Source: Hyphomicrobium sp. NDB2Meth4 (GTDB taxonomy: Bacteria > Pseudomonadota > Alphaproteobacteria > Rhizobiales > Hyphomicrobiaceae). From it: 64,000 nt of DNA. The position numbers and the translations under genes were made by a program. Of this stretch, positions 44,543 to 54,031 are shown one piece after another. The DNA lies in the NCBI RefSeq assembly GCF_900117445.1, contig NZ_FPEJ01000003.1, forward strand, positions 310,001-374,000. The letters are read 5' to 3'. The first letter of the stretch is position 1, and every line of letters begins with the position of its first letter. The notes beneath the pieces were generated by a model, which was not told where the DNA came from, made no database searches, and saw only the letters and a list, made by a program, of their open reading frames with translations.

Positions 44543-45514
44543 TCACTGCCACTGGAAATATCGGATCGCCGCCGGAAACAGGATGATCACGAACAGCACC
44601 GGCAGGAAGAACAAGATCATCGGCACGGTAAGCTTCGGCGGCAGCGCAGCAGCCTTCTTCTCCGCCTCCGACTGACGGATCTCGCGGTTTTCTTTCGCCA
44701 TCACGCGTAGCGCCTGCCCAACTGGCGTGCCGTACCTCTCCGCCTGCACCAGCGCTGTCGTTACCGCTTTCACGCCCGGCAAACCAGTGCGCTTGCCAAG
44801 ATTATCGAACGCCTGCCTGCGGTCCTGAAGGTATGACAGCTCCGCGGTGGTCAGACTCAGCTCTTCCGCGAGCTCGAGCGACTGGTTCGCAACTTCCTTC
44901 GACACCTTGCCGAATGCTGCCTCGACCGACATGCCTGATTGCACGCAGATCAACAGCATGTCGAGCGCGTCGGGAAATGCCAGCCGGATCGACTGCTGGC
45001 GTTTCTGAATGAGGTTCTCGATAAAGATGCTCGGCGCATAGGAGCCGAGGAACGCCGCTGCGATGCACATCATTAGCTTGACGGTCGCAGGATAATTGAC
45101 CACGCCAAGCACGAATAAGTAGAACGCTGCCACCAGAAAAAACACGGAAGGCGCAGCGACGCGGAAAAACATGAACGCCACCAGTGGCGCCTGCCCACGC
45201 AAGCCCGCACGCTTTAAACGGTCGCGCAAGTCCTCGGTATCAAGCATCTTGCGCAGGTTGAGGGTATCGACGATCTGCTGCATGTAGCCGGTCGGGGTCC
45301 GCCGCAGCCGGCCCTGCTTGTCGCGGGCTGCCATTTCCGCCATGCGCTCTGCCCGCATCTTGTCGCGATCGACGGCCATCGTGCGCATGCGCTGGTTCAT
45401 GCGATCCTCAGCAAGGATCGGCATGGCAATCGTCAGCACCGTCGCAAATGCGCAGATCGCCACCAGAATGGTGACGAGGAACGTCGGGTCGGTGAAAAGC
45501 TGAATCAGATCCAT
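44543..45514 (-). CDS. tadC: Pilus assembly inner-membrane protein TadC
   Basis: A 323-residue T2SSF-domain platform protein. It has membrane helices near the N terminus (about 10-35), at about 125-165, and at the C terminus. The T2SF motif region is PDALDMLLICVQSGMSVEAA, with GLPGVKAVTTALVQAERYGT. It partners with TadB in the inner-membrane platform moved by the CpaF ATPase. Confidence 0.94.
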   Translation of the reverse strand: MDLIQLFTDPTFLVTILVAICAFATVLTIAMPILAEDRMNQRMRTMAVDRDKMRAERMAEMAARDKQGRLRRTPTGYMQQIVDTLNLRKMLDTEDLRDRLKRAGLRGQAPLVAFMFFRVAAPSVFFLVAAFYLFVLGVVNYPATVKLMMCIAAAFLGSYAPSIFIENLIQKRQQSIRLAFPDALDMLLICVQSGMSVEAAFGKVSKEVANQSLELAEELSLTTAELSYLQDRRQAFDNLGKRTGLPGVKAVTTALVQAERYGTPVGQALRVMAKENREIRQSEAEKKAAALPPKLTVPMILFFLPVLFVIILFPAAIRYFQWQ

Positions 45515-45551
45515 GGCCGTGTACCTCGAACGCGTGCGCTGCTCGCTATCG

Positions 45552-46547
45552 TTAGAACTTGAAGTTGATCATCTTCTTCATCACCAACACGCCCGTCAGC
45601 ATCCAAAGGCCGCATCCCAGGAGAGCTAGGTTGCCCACACGCGTTGCGAACAGCGGACGGATATAGTCAGGCGACGACATGTAGAGGAGGAACATCACCG
45701 TTGGCGGCAACGCCGCCAGCACCATCGCCGATGCTTTGGCCTCCGCGCTCAACGCCTTGATCTTCATCTGCAGACGCACGCGGTCGCGCAGCACACCCGA
45801 AAGATTGCCCAACGCTTCCGACAGGTTGCCGCCCGACTGCTGCTGAATGGCGATAACGATCGATAGAAACTTGACCTCCGGCAGAGGCATGCGTCCCGTC
45901 AGCTTTTCCAGCGCCTCGCCAAGCGGCACACCGACACGCTGCTGGTCCATCACTTCGCGGAACTCGCTTGCCAATGGTTCCGCGCTCTCGCGCGCGACGA
46001 TAGCCAGGCACTCGTTGAGCGGCAGGCCCGATTTCATACCGCGCACGACGATGTCGATCGCATTCGGCAGCTCCAGCGTGAACTTCTGCTGCCTGCGCGA
46101 GGTGATCCGGTTCACGACCCACCGCGGCACGCCGAACACACCGATCAACCCGATGACGACCACCAGAAACATGCGAGTTGGGCTCGGAGGAAGCGACAAG
46201 CTGACGAGAGCTGCAAGCACGCCGCCACAGACGAAGCTCGCCAGCCAGAACACGCGCGTTGTTATTTTGAGACCGGCCCGGTGCAGCCGCAGCCGCAGCG
46301 AAACTTTCTTAGCCGCCTTCTGCCGCTCCTCGATCTCCCTCAAGGTCTCTGCGACCGGCTTGCGGCGCGCGGCCGCCTGCTCCAGCGGCGTAAGCACCGT
46401 CCGCTTGGAATCGACAACGCTCTTGACGCGCGAACTCTGCTCCTTGTCCGCCGAGAAGTACGGATAGAGCAGCGCGTAGGCGAGGCCACCAAATGCCAGC
46501 GCAGCCAACAGCGCTGCGCCGAACGAAAGCAAGCCGGGATCAGACAT
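45552..46547 (-). CDS. tadB: Pilus assembly inner-membrane protein TadB
   Basis: A 331-residue T2SSF-domain protein with an N-terminal helix, two central helices (about 100-140) and C-terminal helices. The domain reads ELPNAIDIVVRGMKSGLPLN and LSIVIAIQQQSGGNLSEALG. Its start overlaps the cpaF stop by 8 bases. Confidence 0.94.
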   Translation of the reverse strand: MSDPGLLSFGAALLAALAFGGLAYALLYPYFSADKEQSSRVKSVVDSKRTVLTPLEQAAARRKPVAETLREIEERQKAAKKVSLRLRLHRAGLKITTRVFWLASFVCGGVLAALVSLSLPPSPTRMFLVVVIGLIGVFGVPRWVVNRITSRRQQKFTLELPNAIDIVVRGMKSGLPLNECLAIVARESAEPLASEFREVMDQQRVGVPLGEALEKLTGRMPLPEVKFLSIVIAIQQQSGGNLSEALGNLSGVLRDRVRLQMKIKALSAEAKASAMVLAALPPTVMFLLYMSSPDYIRPLFATRVGNLALLGCGLWMLTGVLVMKKMINFKF

Positions 46548-48015
46548 TCACATCTCCCAGCGGATTGCCGTTCTCATCAAGCACCTCGGCCGTAGCCAGC
46601 GCATCGGCGAGACGTCCCTCCTGTCCGTAATAGACGGCCCGCTCCCAGAACCGCGGCCGCGCTATGCCCGTGGACCGGTGCCGCCCAAGGATGCGGCCAT
46701 TCGCATCTTCGCCAGTGATATCGTAGACGATGAGATTCTGCAGGGTCACGACATCGCCTTCCATGCCCACCACTTCAGTGATGTGCGTCACCTTGCGCGA
46801 GCCATCGCGCAGACGTGCCGCCTGCACAATGATGTCGATCGACCCGGTGATCATTTCGCGGATGGTGCGCGACGGTAGTTGGAAGCCGCCCATCATGATC
46901 ATCGATTCAAGACGGCCGATGGCTTCACGCGGGCTATTGGAGTGCAACGTACCCATCGAACCGTCGTGGCCGGTATTCATAGCCTGCAACAGGTCGAACG
47001 CTTCGGGACCGCGCACCTCGCCCACGATGATCCGCTCCGGACGCATACGCAGGCAGTTCCTGACGAGATCGCGCATCTTGATCTCGCCCTCGCCCTCGAG
47101 GTTAGGAGGTCGAGTTTCCAGTCTCACGACATGCGGCTGCTGCAGCTGCAGCTCCGCCGAGTCTTCGCAGGTGATGATGCGTTCATCGTCCTCGATCGAG
47201 CCCGTTAGGCAATTGAGGAGCGTCGTTTTACCCGAACCGGTACCGCCAGAGATCAGCACGTTGCAGCGGACGCGCCCGATGACATCGAGTATGGTCCGAG
47301 CCTCCGCAGAGATCGATCCCATCCTCGCCAGCTGCTCCAGATTGAGCCGGTCGCGCTTGAACTTTCGGATGGTGAGCACCGGGCCGTCGAGGGCGAGCGG
47401 CGGCGCAATCACATTGACGCGCGAGCCATCGGCTAAACGCGCGTCGCATATCGGGCTCGACTCATCTACACGGCGGCCAACCTGGCTGACGATGCGCTGG
47501 CAGATATTCATGAGTTGCAGGTTGTCTGCAAACCGCACGCTTGTACGCTGCACCTTGCCGGCAACTTCAATGTAGGTGGTGTCCGCACCATTGACCATGA
47601 TGTCGGCAATGTCGTCGCGCGCAAGCAACGGCTCCAGCGGTCCGTAGCCGAGCACGTCGTTGCATATGTCCTCGAGCAGCTCTTCCTGCTCGGCAATAGA
47701 CATGACGACATTCTTGATCTGAATGATCTCTGAGACGATGTCGCGGATTTCTTCACGCGCCGATGCGGGCTCGAGCTTGGCGAGCTGGGTCAGATCGATC
47801 GTATCGATCAGCGCATTGAACACCGTCGTCTTTACGTCGTAGTACTCTTCCGAATGCCGCCGCTGATCGCTCGAGCTTGCGGGTATCGGCGGAGCTTTCG
47901 GCGGCGCGACTTTCGCTGGCGGCTGCCGCGGCTCCGTCGCGGCGGGCTGCATCGTTGGCAGAACCGGCTGCTGAACACGTTGAGCGGGAGCTTCGCTGCT
48001 ACGCTTACCGAACAT
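46540..48015 (-). CDS. cpaF: Pilus assembly ATPase CpaF/TadA
   Basis: A 491-residue secretion ATPase. A Pro-rich lead is followed by the N-terminal domain and the ATPase core: Walker A SGGTGSGKTTLLNCL, Asp box with CEDSAELQLQ, Walker B ERIIVGEVRGPEA and His box TGHDGSMGTLHSNS. It powers both extension and retraction of Flp pili in studied systems. Confidence 0.96.
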   Translation of the reverse strand: MFGKRSSEAPAQRVQQPVLPTMQPAATEPRQPPAKVAPPKAPPIPASSSDQRRHSEEYYDVKTTVFNALIDTIDLTQLAKLEPASAREEIRDIVSEIIQIKNVVMSIAEQEELLEDICNDVLGYGPLEPLLARDDIADIMVNGADTTYIEVAGKVQRTSVRFADNLQLMNICQRIVSQVGRRVDESSPICDARLADGSRVNVIAPPLALDGPVLTIRKFKRDRLNLEQLARMGSISAEARTILDVIGRVRCNVLISGGTGSGKTTLLNCLTGSIEDDERIITCEDSAELQLQQPHVVRLETRPPNLEGEGEIKMRDLVRNCLRMRPERIIVGEVRGPEAFDLLQAMNTGHDGSMGTLHSNSPREAIGRLESMIMMGGFQLPSRTIREMITGSIDIIVQAARLRDGSRKVTHITEVVGMEGDVVTLQNLIVYDITGEDANGRILGRHRSTGIARPRFWERAVYYGQEGRLADALATAEVLDENGNPLGDVNV

Positions 48016-48024
48016 CTACATTCC

Positions 48025-49341
48025 CTAACGCTTGAGCTTCAACTTCTCGAGGAATGGCGCGAACCCTGACGCCTTCTTGGTCGCTTGCGCATCACGCCGG
48101 TTGCTGATCGCCAGCGCGATGTCTCGGAAACCGCTTGCCGAACGCGCCTTCGCATTCAGCTCTTCGATCATCTGCCCGTTGTTGGCTGCCTGGCCGAACA
48201 CCTCGCTGTCGAAGTCGATGACAGCGATCGCCTTGAGCCCGACCGCAGCTTCGAACTCCTTCACGCTGATCTCTGGTCGCTTCGGCATATTGACCATGTT
48301 GATGACCAGACGCGGCTTGGAATCGTTGCGCCGGATCTGCTGCAGAAGATCGACCATGTTCTTCGCATTGCGCAGGTTGGCGAGATCGGGAACGGCCGTA
48401 ATCACCACCTCGTCAGCCTGCAGCAATACGCCCTTGGCCCAGGGCGTCCACACGTGCGGCAGGTCTACCGCCACGTAGGGTACGTTCTGGCGCACCACGT
48501 CGATGACCTGGTCGCAGCCTTCGACGGAAATGTCGTAGTCCCGATCGAGCGCCACCGGGGCCGCAAAGATCGACAGGTGCTCCGAGCACTTCGTCAGCAG
48601 GCGGTCGAGCAGCACCTCGTCCAGCCGTTCCGGCGTCGATAGCGCGTCGGCAATCCCCTGCATGGGATCCTGATTGAAGTCCAGGCCCGTGGTACCGAAC
48701 GCCAGATCGAGATCCGCGATGACGACGTCGGCCTTCAGAGCCTCCGACAATGCCCACGCAGTGTTGTGGCACACCGTGGAGGACCCAACGCCCCCCTTCG
48801 CCCCGACAAACGCGTAGACGTGCCCAACGGGCTCGGTATCGGGATTGTTGTAGAGCTGGGAGACGGCCTCCATCAGCTGCAGCGGCTCAACCGGATCAAC
48901 CAGGTATTCGCTGACCCCGCGGCGGAGAAGCTCGCGGTAGAGCATCACGTCGTTGACCTGGCCGATGATCAGCACCTTCGTGCCCGGATCGCAATTCTCC
49001 GCCAGCCGGTCCAGTTCGGCCAGCAAATGATCTCGCGGCAAACTGCTCTCGAGCACGATGAGGTTCGGCGTCGGGTTCTGCTGATAGTGGACGACAGCCG
49101 CCTCGATGCCACCCATGTGCACGTTGACATGCGCCTTCGCCAGTCGCCGATCCTCGGCAGCGATCTGGATGATCTCCGCGGTCGCGCCGTTCTCACAGAA
49201 TGCCTGGATGGAAATGCGCGGGATCGGCCGCGCGCGTGTCGACGGCGCTGGCACCGCCGGCTCATCCAGCTCAGCCAGCGGCGCACCGACACCGGCCATT
49301 TCTTCCGGCTCGCCAGCAAAGGGCTTGGCTTGATTTGACAT
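48025..49341 (-). CDS. cpaE: Pilus assembly protein CpaE/TadZ
   Basis: A 438-residue protein. The N-terminal part is a receiver-like fold without an obvious phosphorylation aspartate (about 45-165, with LIVLESSLPRDHLLAELDRL). The C-terminal part is a MinD/ParA ATPase with a deviant Walker A (VGAKGGVGSSTVCHNTAWAL; the usual Lys-Thr is Ser-Ser-Thr) and VIADLDLAFGTTGLDFNQD. TadZ proteins place the pilus machinery at the cell pole. Expected order before cpaF. Confidence 0.94.
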   Translation of the reverse strand: MSNQAKPFAGEPEEMAGVGAPLAELDEPAVPAPSTRARPIPRISIQAFCENGATAEIIQIAAEDRRLAKAHVNVHMGGIEAAVVHYQQNPTPNLIVLESSLPRDHLLAELDRLAENCDPGTKVLIIGQVNDVMLYRELLRRGVSEYLVDPVEPLQLMEAVSQLYNNPDTEPVGHVYAFVGAKGGVGSSTVCHNTAWALSEALKADVVIADLDLAFGTTGLDFNQDPMQGIADALSTPERLDEVLLDRLLTKCSEHLSIFAAPVALDRDYDISVEGCDQVIDVVRQNVPYVAVDLPHVWTPWAKGVLLQADEVVITAVPDLANLRNAKNMVDLLQQIRRNDSKPRLVINMVNMPKRPEISVKEFEAAVGLKAIAVIDFDSEVFGQAANNGQMIEELNAKARSASGFRDIALAISNRRDAQATKKASGFAPFLEKLKLKR

Positions 49342-49363
49342 GACGAAGTCGACCTTGGTTACC

Positions 49364-50107
49364 TTAGTTACTGGTGTCCTTGTTCACGCGCTCATCGACA
49401 CTCTTGCGCGCGCCGGTTGGCTGACCGGTGACATACTTGCCCCAAACCTGATCGCGACGCTCGCCCGAGCGCGCCGTCTCGCTGCGCGGCCCGAGAAGAT
49501 CGGCCGGATTGGCGACCATCACCGCCAGATTGCGTTGCTGCGCGCACCCGAGATTGGGATACGGCAGGTTCGTCGGCTCATACGCGAGGTTGGTCGACCA
49601 ATCTCCGCACTGCGGCGGCTCGGCCACGTAGCGCAGATACGACACCCGGATCGGCGGATCACCCGCGCCCTCGGCGTTGTAGGCCTCGACCGAGATATCC
49701 GACTTGCCGAAACCCTGGTCGCTGAGGATGTTGCGGATCTCTTGCACCGCGTACATTGCGCCGACTTCGTTCGCGCCGCCGCTCGGCACGGTCACCACCA
49801 GCCGGCTGTTACCAGAATCCGTTGCGCGGAAGTGATCGACAAAGTTCATGAGCTGCGCCCGCTGCGACGACGTCAGTCCATGCGCCCCGCGCGCCACGCG
49901 AATAAGGTGCGTCGTCGGTTCCTGTGACACCAGGATCGGATGCCGCTGCGAAGAATCGATGAGCGTCCAGCCCGCAACGCGGGTCGGATCGTCCGTCGTC
50001 TTGCAGCCCACCATGCCGAGGCTCGCCAGAGAGATCGCCAGCAGCTTTGCCGCGAGGAGCCGGCTGCTTCGTGATCCAGAAAGGCGCATCGCATGCTTCA
50101 TTGTCAT
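49364..50107 (-). CDS. cpaD: Pilus assembly lipoprotein CpaD
   Basis: About 247 residues from the ATG at 50107. The signal peptide ends in a lipobox (LASLGMVGCKT). The CpaD domain includes GWTLIDSSQRHPILVSQEP, VVTVPSGGANEVGAMYAVQE and the C-terminal CGDWSTNLAYEPTNLPYPNL with NLGCAQQRNLAVMVANPADL. It is an outer-membrane lipoprotein that helps the CpaC secretin. Confidence 0.93.
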   Translation of the reverse strand: MTMKHAMRLSGSRSSRLLAAKLLAISLASLGMVGCKTTDDPTRVAGWTLIDSSQRHPILVSQEPTTHLIRVARGAHGLTSSQRAQLMNFVDHFRATDSGNSRLVVTVPSGGANEVGAMYAVQEIRNILSDQGFGKSDISVEAYNAEGAGDPPIRVSYLRYVAEPPQCGDWSTNLAYEPTNLPYPNLGCAQQRNLAVMVANPADLLGPRSETARSGERRDQVWGKYVTGQPTGARKSVDERVNKDTSN

Positions 50108-50120
50108 GACACCTTCCGTC

Positions 50121-51812
50121 CTATTCCACGATGAAGCCGTAATCGCCCTTGAGGTCGCCGACGGGAGCAGGCCGGCCGGCACCATAGATGCGATTGATGT
50201 GCCCAAGGAAGTTCGCCTTCCGGTCGGTCGGATCGGCAAGACCATCGAGCGGACGCGCCAGTTCCTGCCGCGCAACCGGACGAACTAAGTAGGGCGTCAC
50301 GATCACGACGAGTTCTGTTTCGTCTCGCTGGTAGTCACGGCTACGAAACAACGTGCCGAGGATCGGTAGATCCTTGAGGCCGGGAAAACCATCGATGTTC
50401 TGGCGCGTGTCCTCCGACAGAAGACCGGCAATGGCGATCGACCCACCAGACGGCAGCTCAACCGTTGATTTCGCACTGCGCTTTTTCAATGCGGGAATCT
50501 GAATGTTCGAGAGCACAACCGCGCCCTGCAGCGTCAGCTCGCTGACCTCGCTCTCGATCTTCAGGCTGATGCGCCCTTCCGAAAGCACCACGGGCGTAAA
50601 GGCGAGGCCGATGCCGTATTCCTTATAGGAGACACTCACCTGTCCAAGGCTGTCGACGACAGGCACCGGATATTCGCCACCGGCAAGGAACTTAGCCGGC
50701 TCGCCCGAAACCGCCGTCAGGTTTGGTTCGGCGAGCGTCTTGACGAGACCATCGCGCTCCAGAGCGCGAAGCGCACCGCCGACCGCCTGGTTACCGGACT
50801 GCCACACGCTCGCGACGCCTGAGTTGCCGAAGGCGGTCAGGTCGCTGCCGTACGAAGGGCCACTGTTGAAAAAGCTCATCGCACCGGCGAGTGCCCCCTC
50901 CGAGCCGATACCTGCCGTTGGCAACGTGCCCAGAGAGGATGCTGTCAGAGGCAACCCGTTGGCGGACAGCACGGCGGTGGTGAAGTTGCCGGAGTTGACG
51001 AGCGCGCCGACGTTGATGCCGAACTGCTTCAGGATCGTGCGCTGCACCTCTGCCACGCTGACGCGCAGCATCACCTGCTCTTCCGCCTCGACGCTGATCA
51101 GATTGATGATCGGTTTGGAGCCGTAGACGTCGGCCGCATCGGAGTTCGAGCCGCCGCCTGCATCCGTCGTGGCCGACTGATAGCTGCCGCCTATGGTCGT
51201 GTTGCTGGTGGTCGTCGAGCTGGTCGAAGCGCTCGGCGCGCTCGAATTGATAATGCTGCCTACCTGGGCATTCGCCTGCGCAAACTGCGCCGCAATCTGC
51301 GCCGCGCGATCCGAGTCTATCGGCGTCCGCACCGTGCCCGTCAGCACGATCGCGCGTCCCGCGATCTCGCTGTGCACGTTCGAGCCGGGGATAAGGCGCG
51401 CGAGCAATTGGTCGAGCGCCGACAAGTCCGCACCGATGGCAACATCGAGTGTCAATATCTGCTGCCCGTACTCATCGAAGAAGAAGGCGTTCGTCTGCCC
51501 GGTCCCCTTGGCAATCAGGAACACGCGGTCCGACGATTGTACGACCGCATCGAGCACCTTCGGATCGGAGACGAGCACGTCCTTCAGCGGAACGGGAAAC
51601 TGCACGACCACCGAACGGCCGATTCCCAGATCGAGGCGCTTGGTCAGCGGAAACGCGGCATTCGCAGGAATGCGCAGAACGGAATCCCCCCCCGACTGCC
51701 CCCGCGCAGCAGGCCTGCCACTGAAATCCGCCGCGTGAACGTTGCCGAAGCTGCTGACGACGAAGAAAACTGCAGCCATGCTGGCGCGCGCCCACTTTAG
51801 GGTCGATCGCAT
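50121..51812 (-). CDS. cpaC: Pilus secretin CpaC (RcpA-like)
   Basis: A 563-residue outer-membrane secretin with a signal peptide (cleavage near VHAAD). The N-terminal pilus domain (LDLGIGRSVVVQFPVPLKDV, then VSDPKVLDAVVQSSDRVFLI) is followed by a BON-like segment, a Ser/Thr-rich linker and the secretin domain (VMLRVSVAEVQRTILKQFGI, VPVVDSLGQVSVSYKEYGIG, IAIAGLLSED). It forms the exit channel for the pilus. Confidence 0.95.
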   Translation of the reverse strand: MRSTLKWARASMAAVFFVVSSFGNVHAADFSGRPAARGQSGGDSVLRIPANAAFPLTKRLDLGIGRSVVVQFPVPLKDVLVSDPKVLDAVVQSSDRVFLIAKGTGQTNAFFFDEYGQQILTLDVAIGADLSALDQLLARLIPGSNVHSEIAGRAIVLTGTVRTPIDSDRAAQIAAQFAQANAQVGSIINSSAPSASTSSTTTSNTTIGGSYQSATTDAGGGSNSDAADVYGSKPIINLISVEAEEQVMLRVSVAEVQRTILKQFGINVGALVNSGNFTTAVLSANGLPLTASSLGTLPTAGIGSEGALAGAMSFFNSGPSYGSDLTAFGNSGVASVWQSGNQAVGGALRALERDGLVKTLAEPNLTAVSGEPAKFLAGGEYPVPVVDSLGQVSVSYKEYGIGLAFTPVVLSEGRISLKIESEVSELTLQGAVVLSNIQIPALKKRSAKSTVELPSGGSIAIAGLLSEDTRQNIDGFPGLKDLPILGTLFRSRDYQRDETELVVIVTPYLVRPVARQELARPLDGLADPTDRKANFLGHINRIYGAGRPAPVGDLKGDYGFIVE

Positions 51813-51857
51813 GTTAGATGTACCTTTTTCGAACAGCCGAAAACTGGTGACGCCAAC

Positions 51858-52655
51858 TCAGTTTACGCCGTACGCACGCGAGGGAACGCCGTAGCGGAGT
51901 ACCCGCACGGTGCTGCCGCGTTGATCGTTCATGGCCGCGGTCGGTCCCTTACCCTTGAGATCGCCGTCGACAACGCTACGCAGGGCAAGGCTGATCTCAC
52001 CGGTAGAGTTGGCGCGTGCCAACAACTCAGCCTGCCGTGGATTGAGTTCCAAGGTTGCCGTACTGGCGTTGCCCTCGGACAGTTTTGTACCTTCCTTCGC
52101 GCCGATGCTTTGCCCGATGGCTAGCACCCGAACGTTCTGGAACAAAGTGTCCGACACGGCCTCGTCTTGTCCCGTCGGACTGCGCTCGCGGCGCGTCAGG
52201 ATCACATCGACCCGATCGTTCGGAAGAATGAGCCGGCCAGCCGCCGTCTCTTCCTTGATCTTCGTCGAGATCGCACGCATACCGCTCGGCAGGATCGCAG
52301 CGAGTACGCCGCCCTGCCCTGGTTTGATGAGCTTCTGGCTGGTTACCGGCTCGCCTTCGAGCAATGGCGCCCGGGCAATAGCACCGTCGACCAGCTTCAT
52401 GCCGCCGCCGCTGCTCTCGGTGATGAACGACGGCGTCACGGCCTCTTTCGGCCATGTCTGCCAACGGAAGTCGGTCGGCTTGGTCACTTGACCAAGCGGA
52501 ATGTCATGCCGTGCAACGAGCACTTCAGTTGCATCGACTTGCATAGCCACCTGCTTCGGCGCGCTCGGCTCGTTGACGATCGAACGCATGAGAATGAAGG
52601 CGAGGAGCCCGGCTCCGCCCGCAATCGCAATGCCAATCAATTGTCCTCGCTTCAC
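51858..52655 (-). CDS. cpaB: Pilus assembly protein CpaB
   Basis: About 265 residues from a GTG at 52655; the frame continues upstream without homology. One N-terminal membrane helix (KRGQLIGIAIAGGAGLLAFI) is followed by a periplasmic SAF/ThrH-like domain (ATEVLVARHDIPLGQVTKPT) and the RcpC domain (AVSDTLFQNVRVLAIGQSIG). It is periplasmic and supports the secretin. Confidence 0.93.
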   Translation of the reverse strand: MKRGQLIGIAIAGGAGLLAFILMRSIVNEPSAPKQVAMQVDATEVLVARHDIPLGQVTKPTDFRWQTWPKEAVTPSFITESSGGGMKLVDGAIARAPLLEGEPVTSQKLIKPGQGGVLAAILPSGMRAISTKIKEETAAGRLILPNDRVDVILTRRERSPTGQDEAVSDTLFQNVRVLAIGQSIGAKEGTKLSEGNASTATLELNPRQAELLARANSTGEISLALRSVVDGDLKGKGPTAAMNDQRGSTVRVLRYGVPSRAYGVN

Positions 52656-52775
52656 TGCCGACGCGTCCTTATCCGCGGTGCAAAACCCTACGCTCCCGAC
52701 ACTGCCGAACAATCGTCAACGCAAAGTTAACTGCCGTAACGAATTGAGGCTGAGTGTGTCGTCGGCCTCGCCCGA

Positions 52776-53276
52776 TTAAGGACCGAGAAGCAAGGGAATG
52801 ATGGTCGTCGGGTAGACGACGAGAGCGCCGGCTGCGATTGCCACCCCGTAGGGGATACCTTCGCCGCGTTTGTGCAAGCGCAGCGCCCAGGCGGGCAGCG
52901 GCAGAGCGCTCGCGGGCACGCTTCTATAAGCGAGCATCACAATGGCGAGCACGCCACCGAATATGGTGACCCAGATGAGAAACGGAAATAGTTGCTGATA
53001 CCCGATCCAAGTGGATGCAGCCGCGAGCAACTTGGCATCGCCGCCACCGAAGAGCCGGAACTGAAACAGAACCATCGTGGCAAGCAGAACGGCGAACCCT
53101 ACGCCGAAATGTAGCAGCATCACTTGCAACGGCATCCCGGCGATCAACGCCGCGCCGACAAACAATACGACGAGCCCGAGCGACACCGAATTGGCGATGC
53201 GCATCGTGAACACGTCGTTGACCGCTGCAAAAATCATCAGCGATGGAAATACGAGTAACAGCGCAGAGGTAGCCAC
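52776..53276 (-). CDS. cpaA: Prepilin peptidase CpaA
   Basis: A 166-residue A24 membrane aspartyl protease that processes Flp prepilin and pseudopilins. The two catalytic aspartates are in AAVNDVFTMRIANS and in FGGGDAKLLAA (GxGD motif). About five membrane helices. It is the short form without the methylase domain, as usual for tad systems. Confidence 0.94.
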   Translation of the reverse strand: MATSALLLVFPSLMIFAAVNDVFTMRIANSVSLGLVVLFVGAALIAGMPLQVMLLHFGVGFAVLLATMVLFQFRLFGGGDAKLLAAASTWIGYQQLFPFLIWVTIFGGVLAIVMLAYRSVPASALPLPAWALRLHKRGEGIPYGVAIAAGALVVYPTTIIPLLLGP

Positions 53277-53306
53277 CTGGACCCTCTAGGGAGATTGTCT
53301 CCGGCT

Positions 53307-53343
53307 GAAAAGGAGAAAGCCGCCCGGCATTGTGCCGGGCGGC
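53307..53343 (-). terminator. Rho-independent terminator after flp
   Basis: On the minus strand GCCGCCCGGCA pairs fully with TGCCGGGCGGC around a 3-base loop (53319-53343) and is followed by CTTTCTCCTTTTC. It lies between flp and cpaA, so abundant pilin mRNA would mostly end here while some read-through could feed the operon. Confidence 0.88.
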
Positions 53344-53358
53344 GCGAGCATGCGTCGA

Positions 53359-53529
53359 TCAGCTGGTCACCAGCTTGGACTTGATGGTGCCAAACAGCGT
53401 CTTGAGCTGGGTACCGACTTCACCTGCAGCGCCAACGATGGCAACGCCGATAAGGGCGGCGATCAGGCCGTACTCGATAGCGGTTGCGCCGGACTCATCC
53501 TGGGCGAAACGAGAAAGGAACGTCTTCAT
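53359..53529 (-). CDS. flp: Flp/Fap-type IVb pilin
   Basis: A 56-residue prepilin found on the minus strand: MKTFLSRFAQDESGATAIEY begins it. The cleavage site is the glycine of ESG-ATAIEYGL, with the conserved E and Y of Flp pilins, followed by a hydrophobic helix (GLIAALIGVAIVGAAG) and a short tail. This is the major subunit of the tad pilus. It has its own terminator downstream and an AT-rich control region upstream. Confidence 0.96.
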   Translation of the reverse strand: MKTFLSRFAQDESGATAIEYGLIAALIGVAIVGAAGEVGTQLKTLFGTIKSKLVTS

Positions 53530-54031
53530 TTGACAGCAACTCCCATTTTTTGGATCGGCCCATGCCCCGCATGAGCCGGAGCCCGTCAGACATTGCCGCG
53601 GGACTGATCCGGTTATGGAACCCCATCTCTTAAACCTAAGTAAAACGAACTAATTTGCTCATAAATACGTCATAACGACCCGTTAAAATATTCGCTAAGG
53701 ATTGATGTTTTTCAATATGTACCAGAATAACTAAAGTAGACACCAAGCAATATTGCAGATTAGGCGCGAGGCCGCCCGACGGCCGTTGTCTCCAGCATGA
53801 CCAAAGCGCCGCAGCATAAGTTCAGCTGACAAAAAAATATGCCACGACGAAAGACAGAGATCAGTTCGAATACTTAAAAACGCCCACTCGCCGACCACGC
53901 CAAGCTTGAGACAAGACCTCCTCCGACTGACCTACCGCTGAGTTTCAGAACCCGGGTTTCCGGTTTCTTCACCAATTGCTGAGGTAATGCCTCTCAAATT
54001 GTAGAGGCTGCATCCGCCGGACCTCGAGGAC
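53530..54031. promoter_or_regulatory. AT-rich control region upstream of flp, no gene
   Basis: About 500 bp between the divergent flp and secretin-N-domain genes with no convincing open frame. The part 53625-53760 is much more AT-rich than the rest of the window. It contains a CtrA-like site, TTAA-N7-TAAA, at 53630-53644, about 100 bp before the flp start. The promoters of flp (minus) and of the gene at 54032 (plus) should be here. Confidence 0.5.

Noticed and set aside
53319-53343. Possible transposon end or attachment site
   Set aside because: Perfect hairpin followed by a T-rich tract right after flp; a terminator explains it fully.
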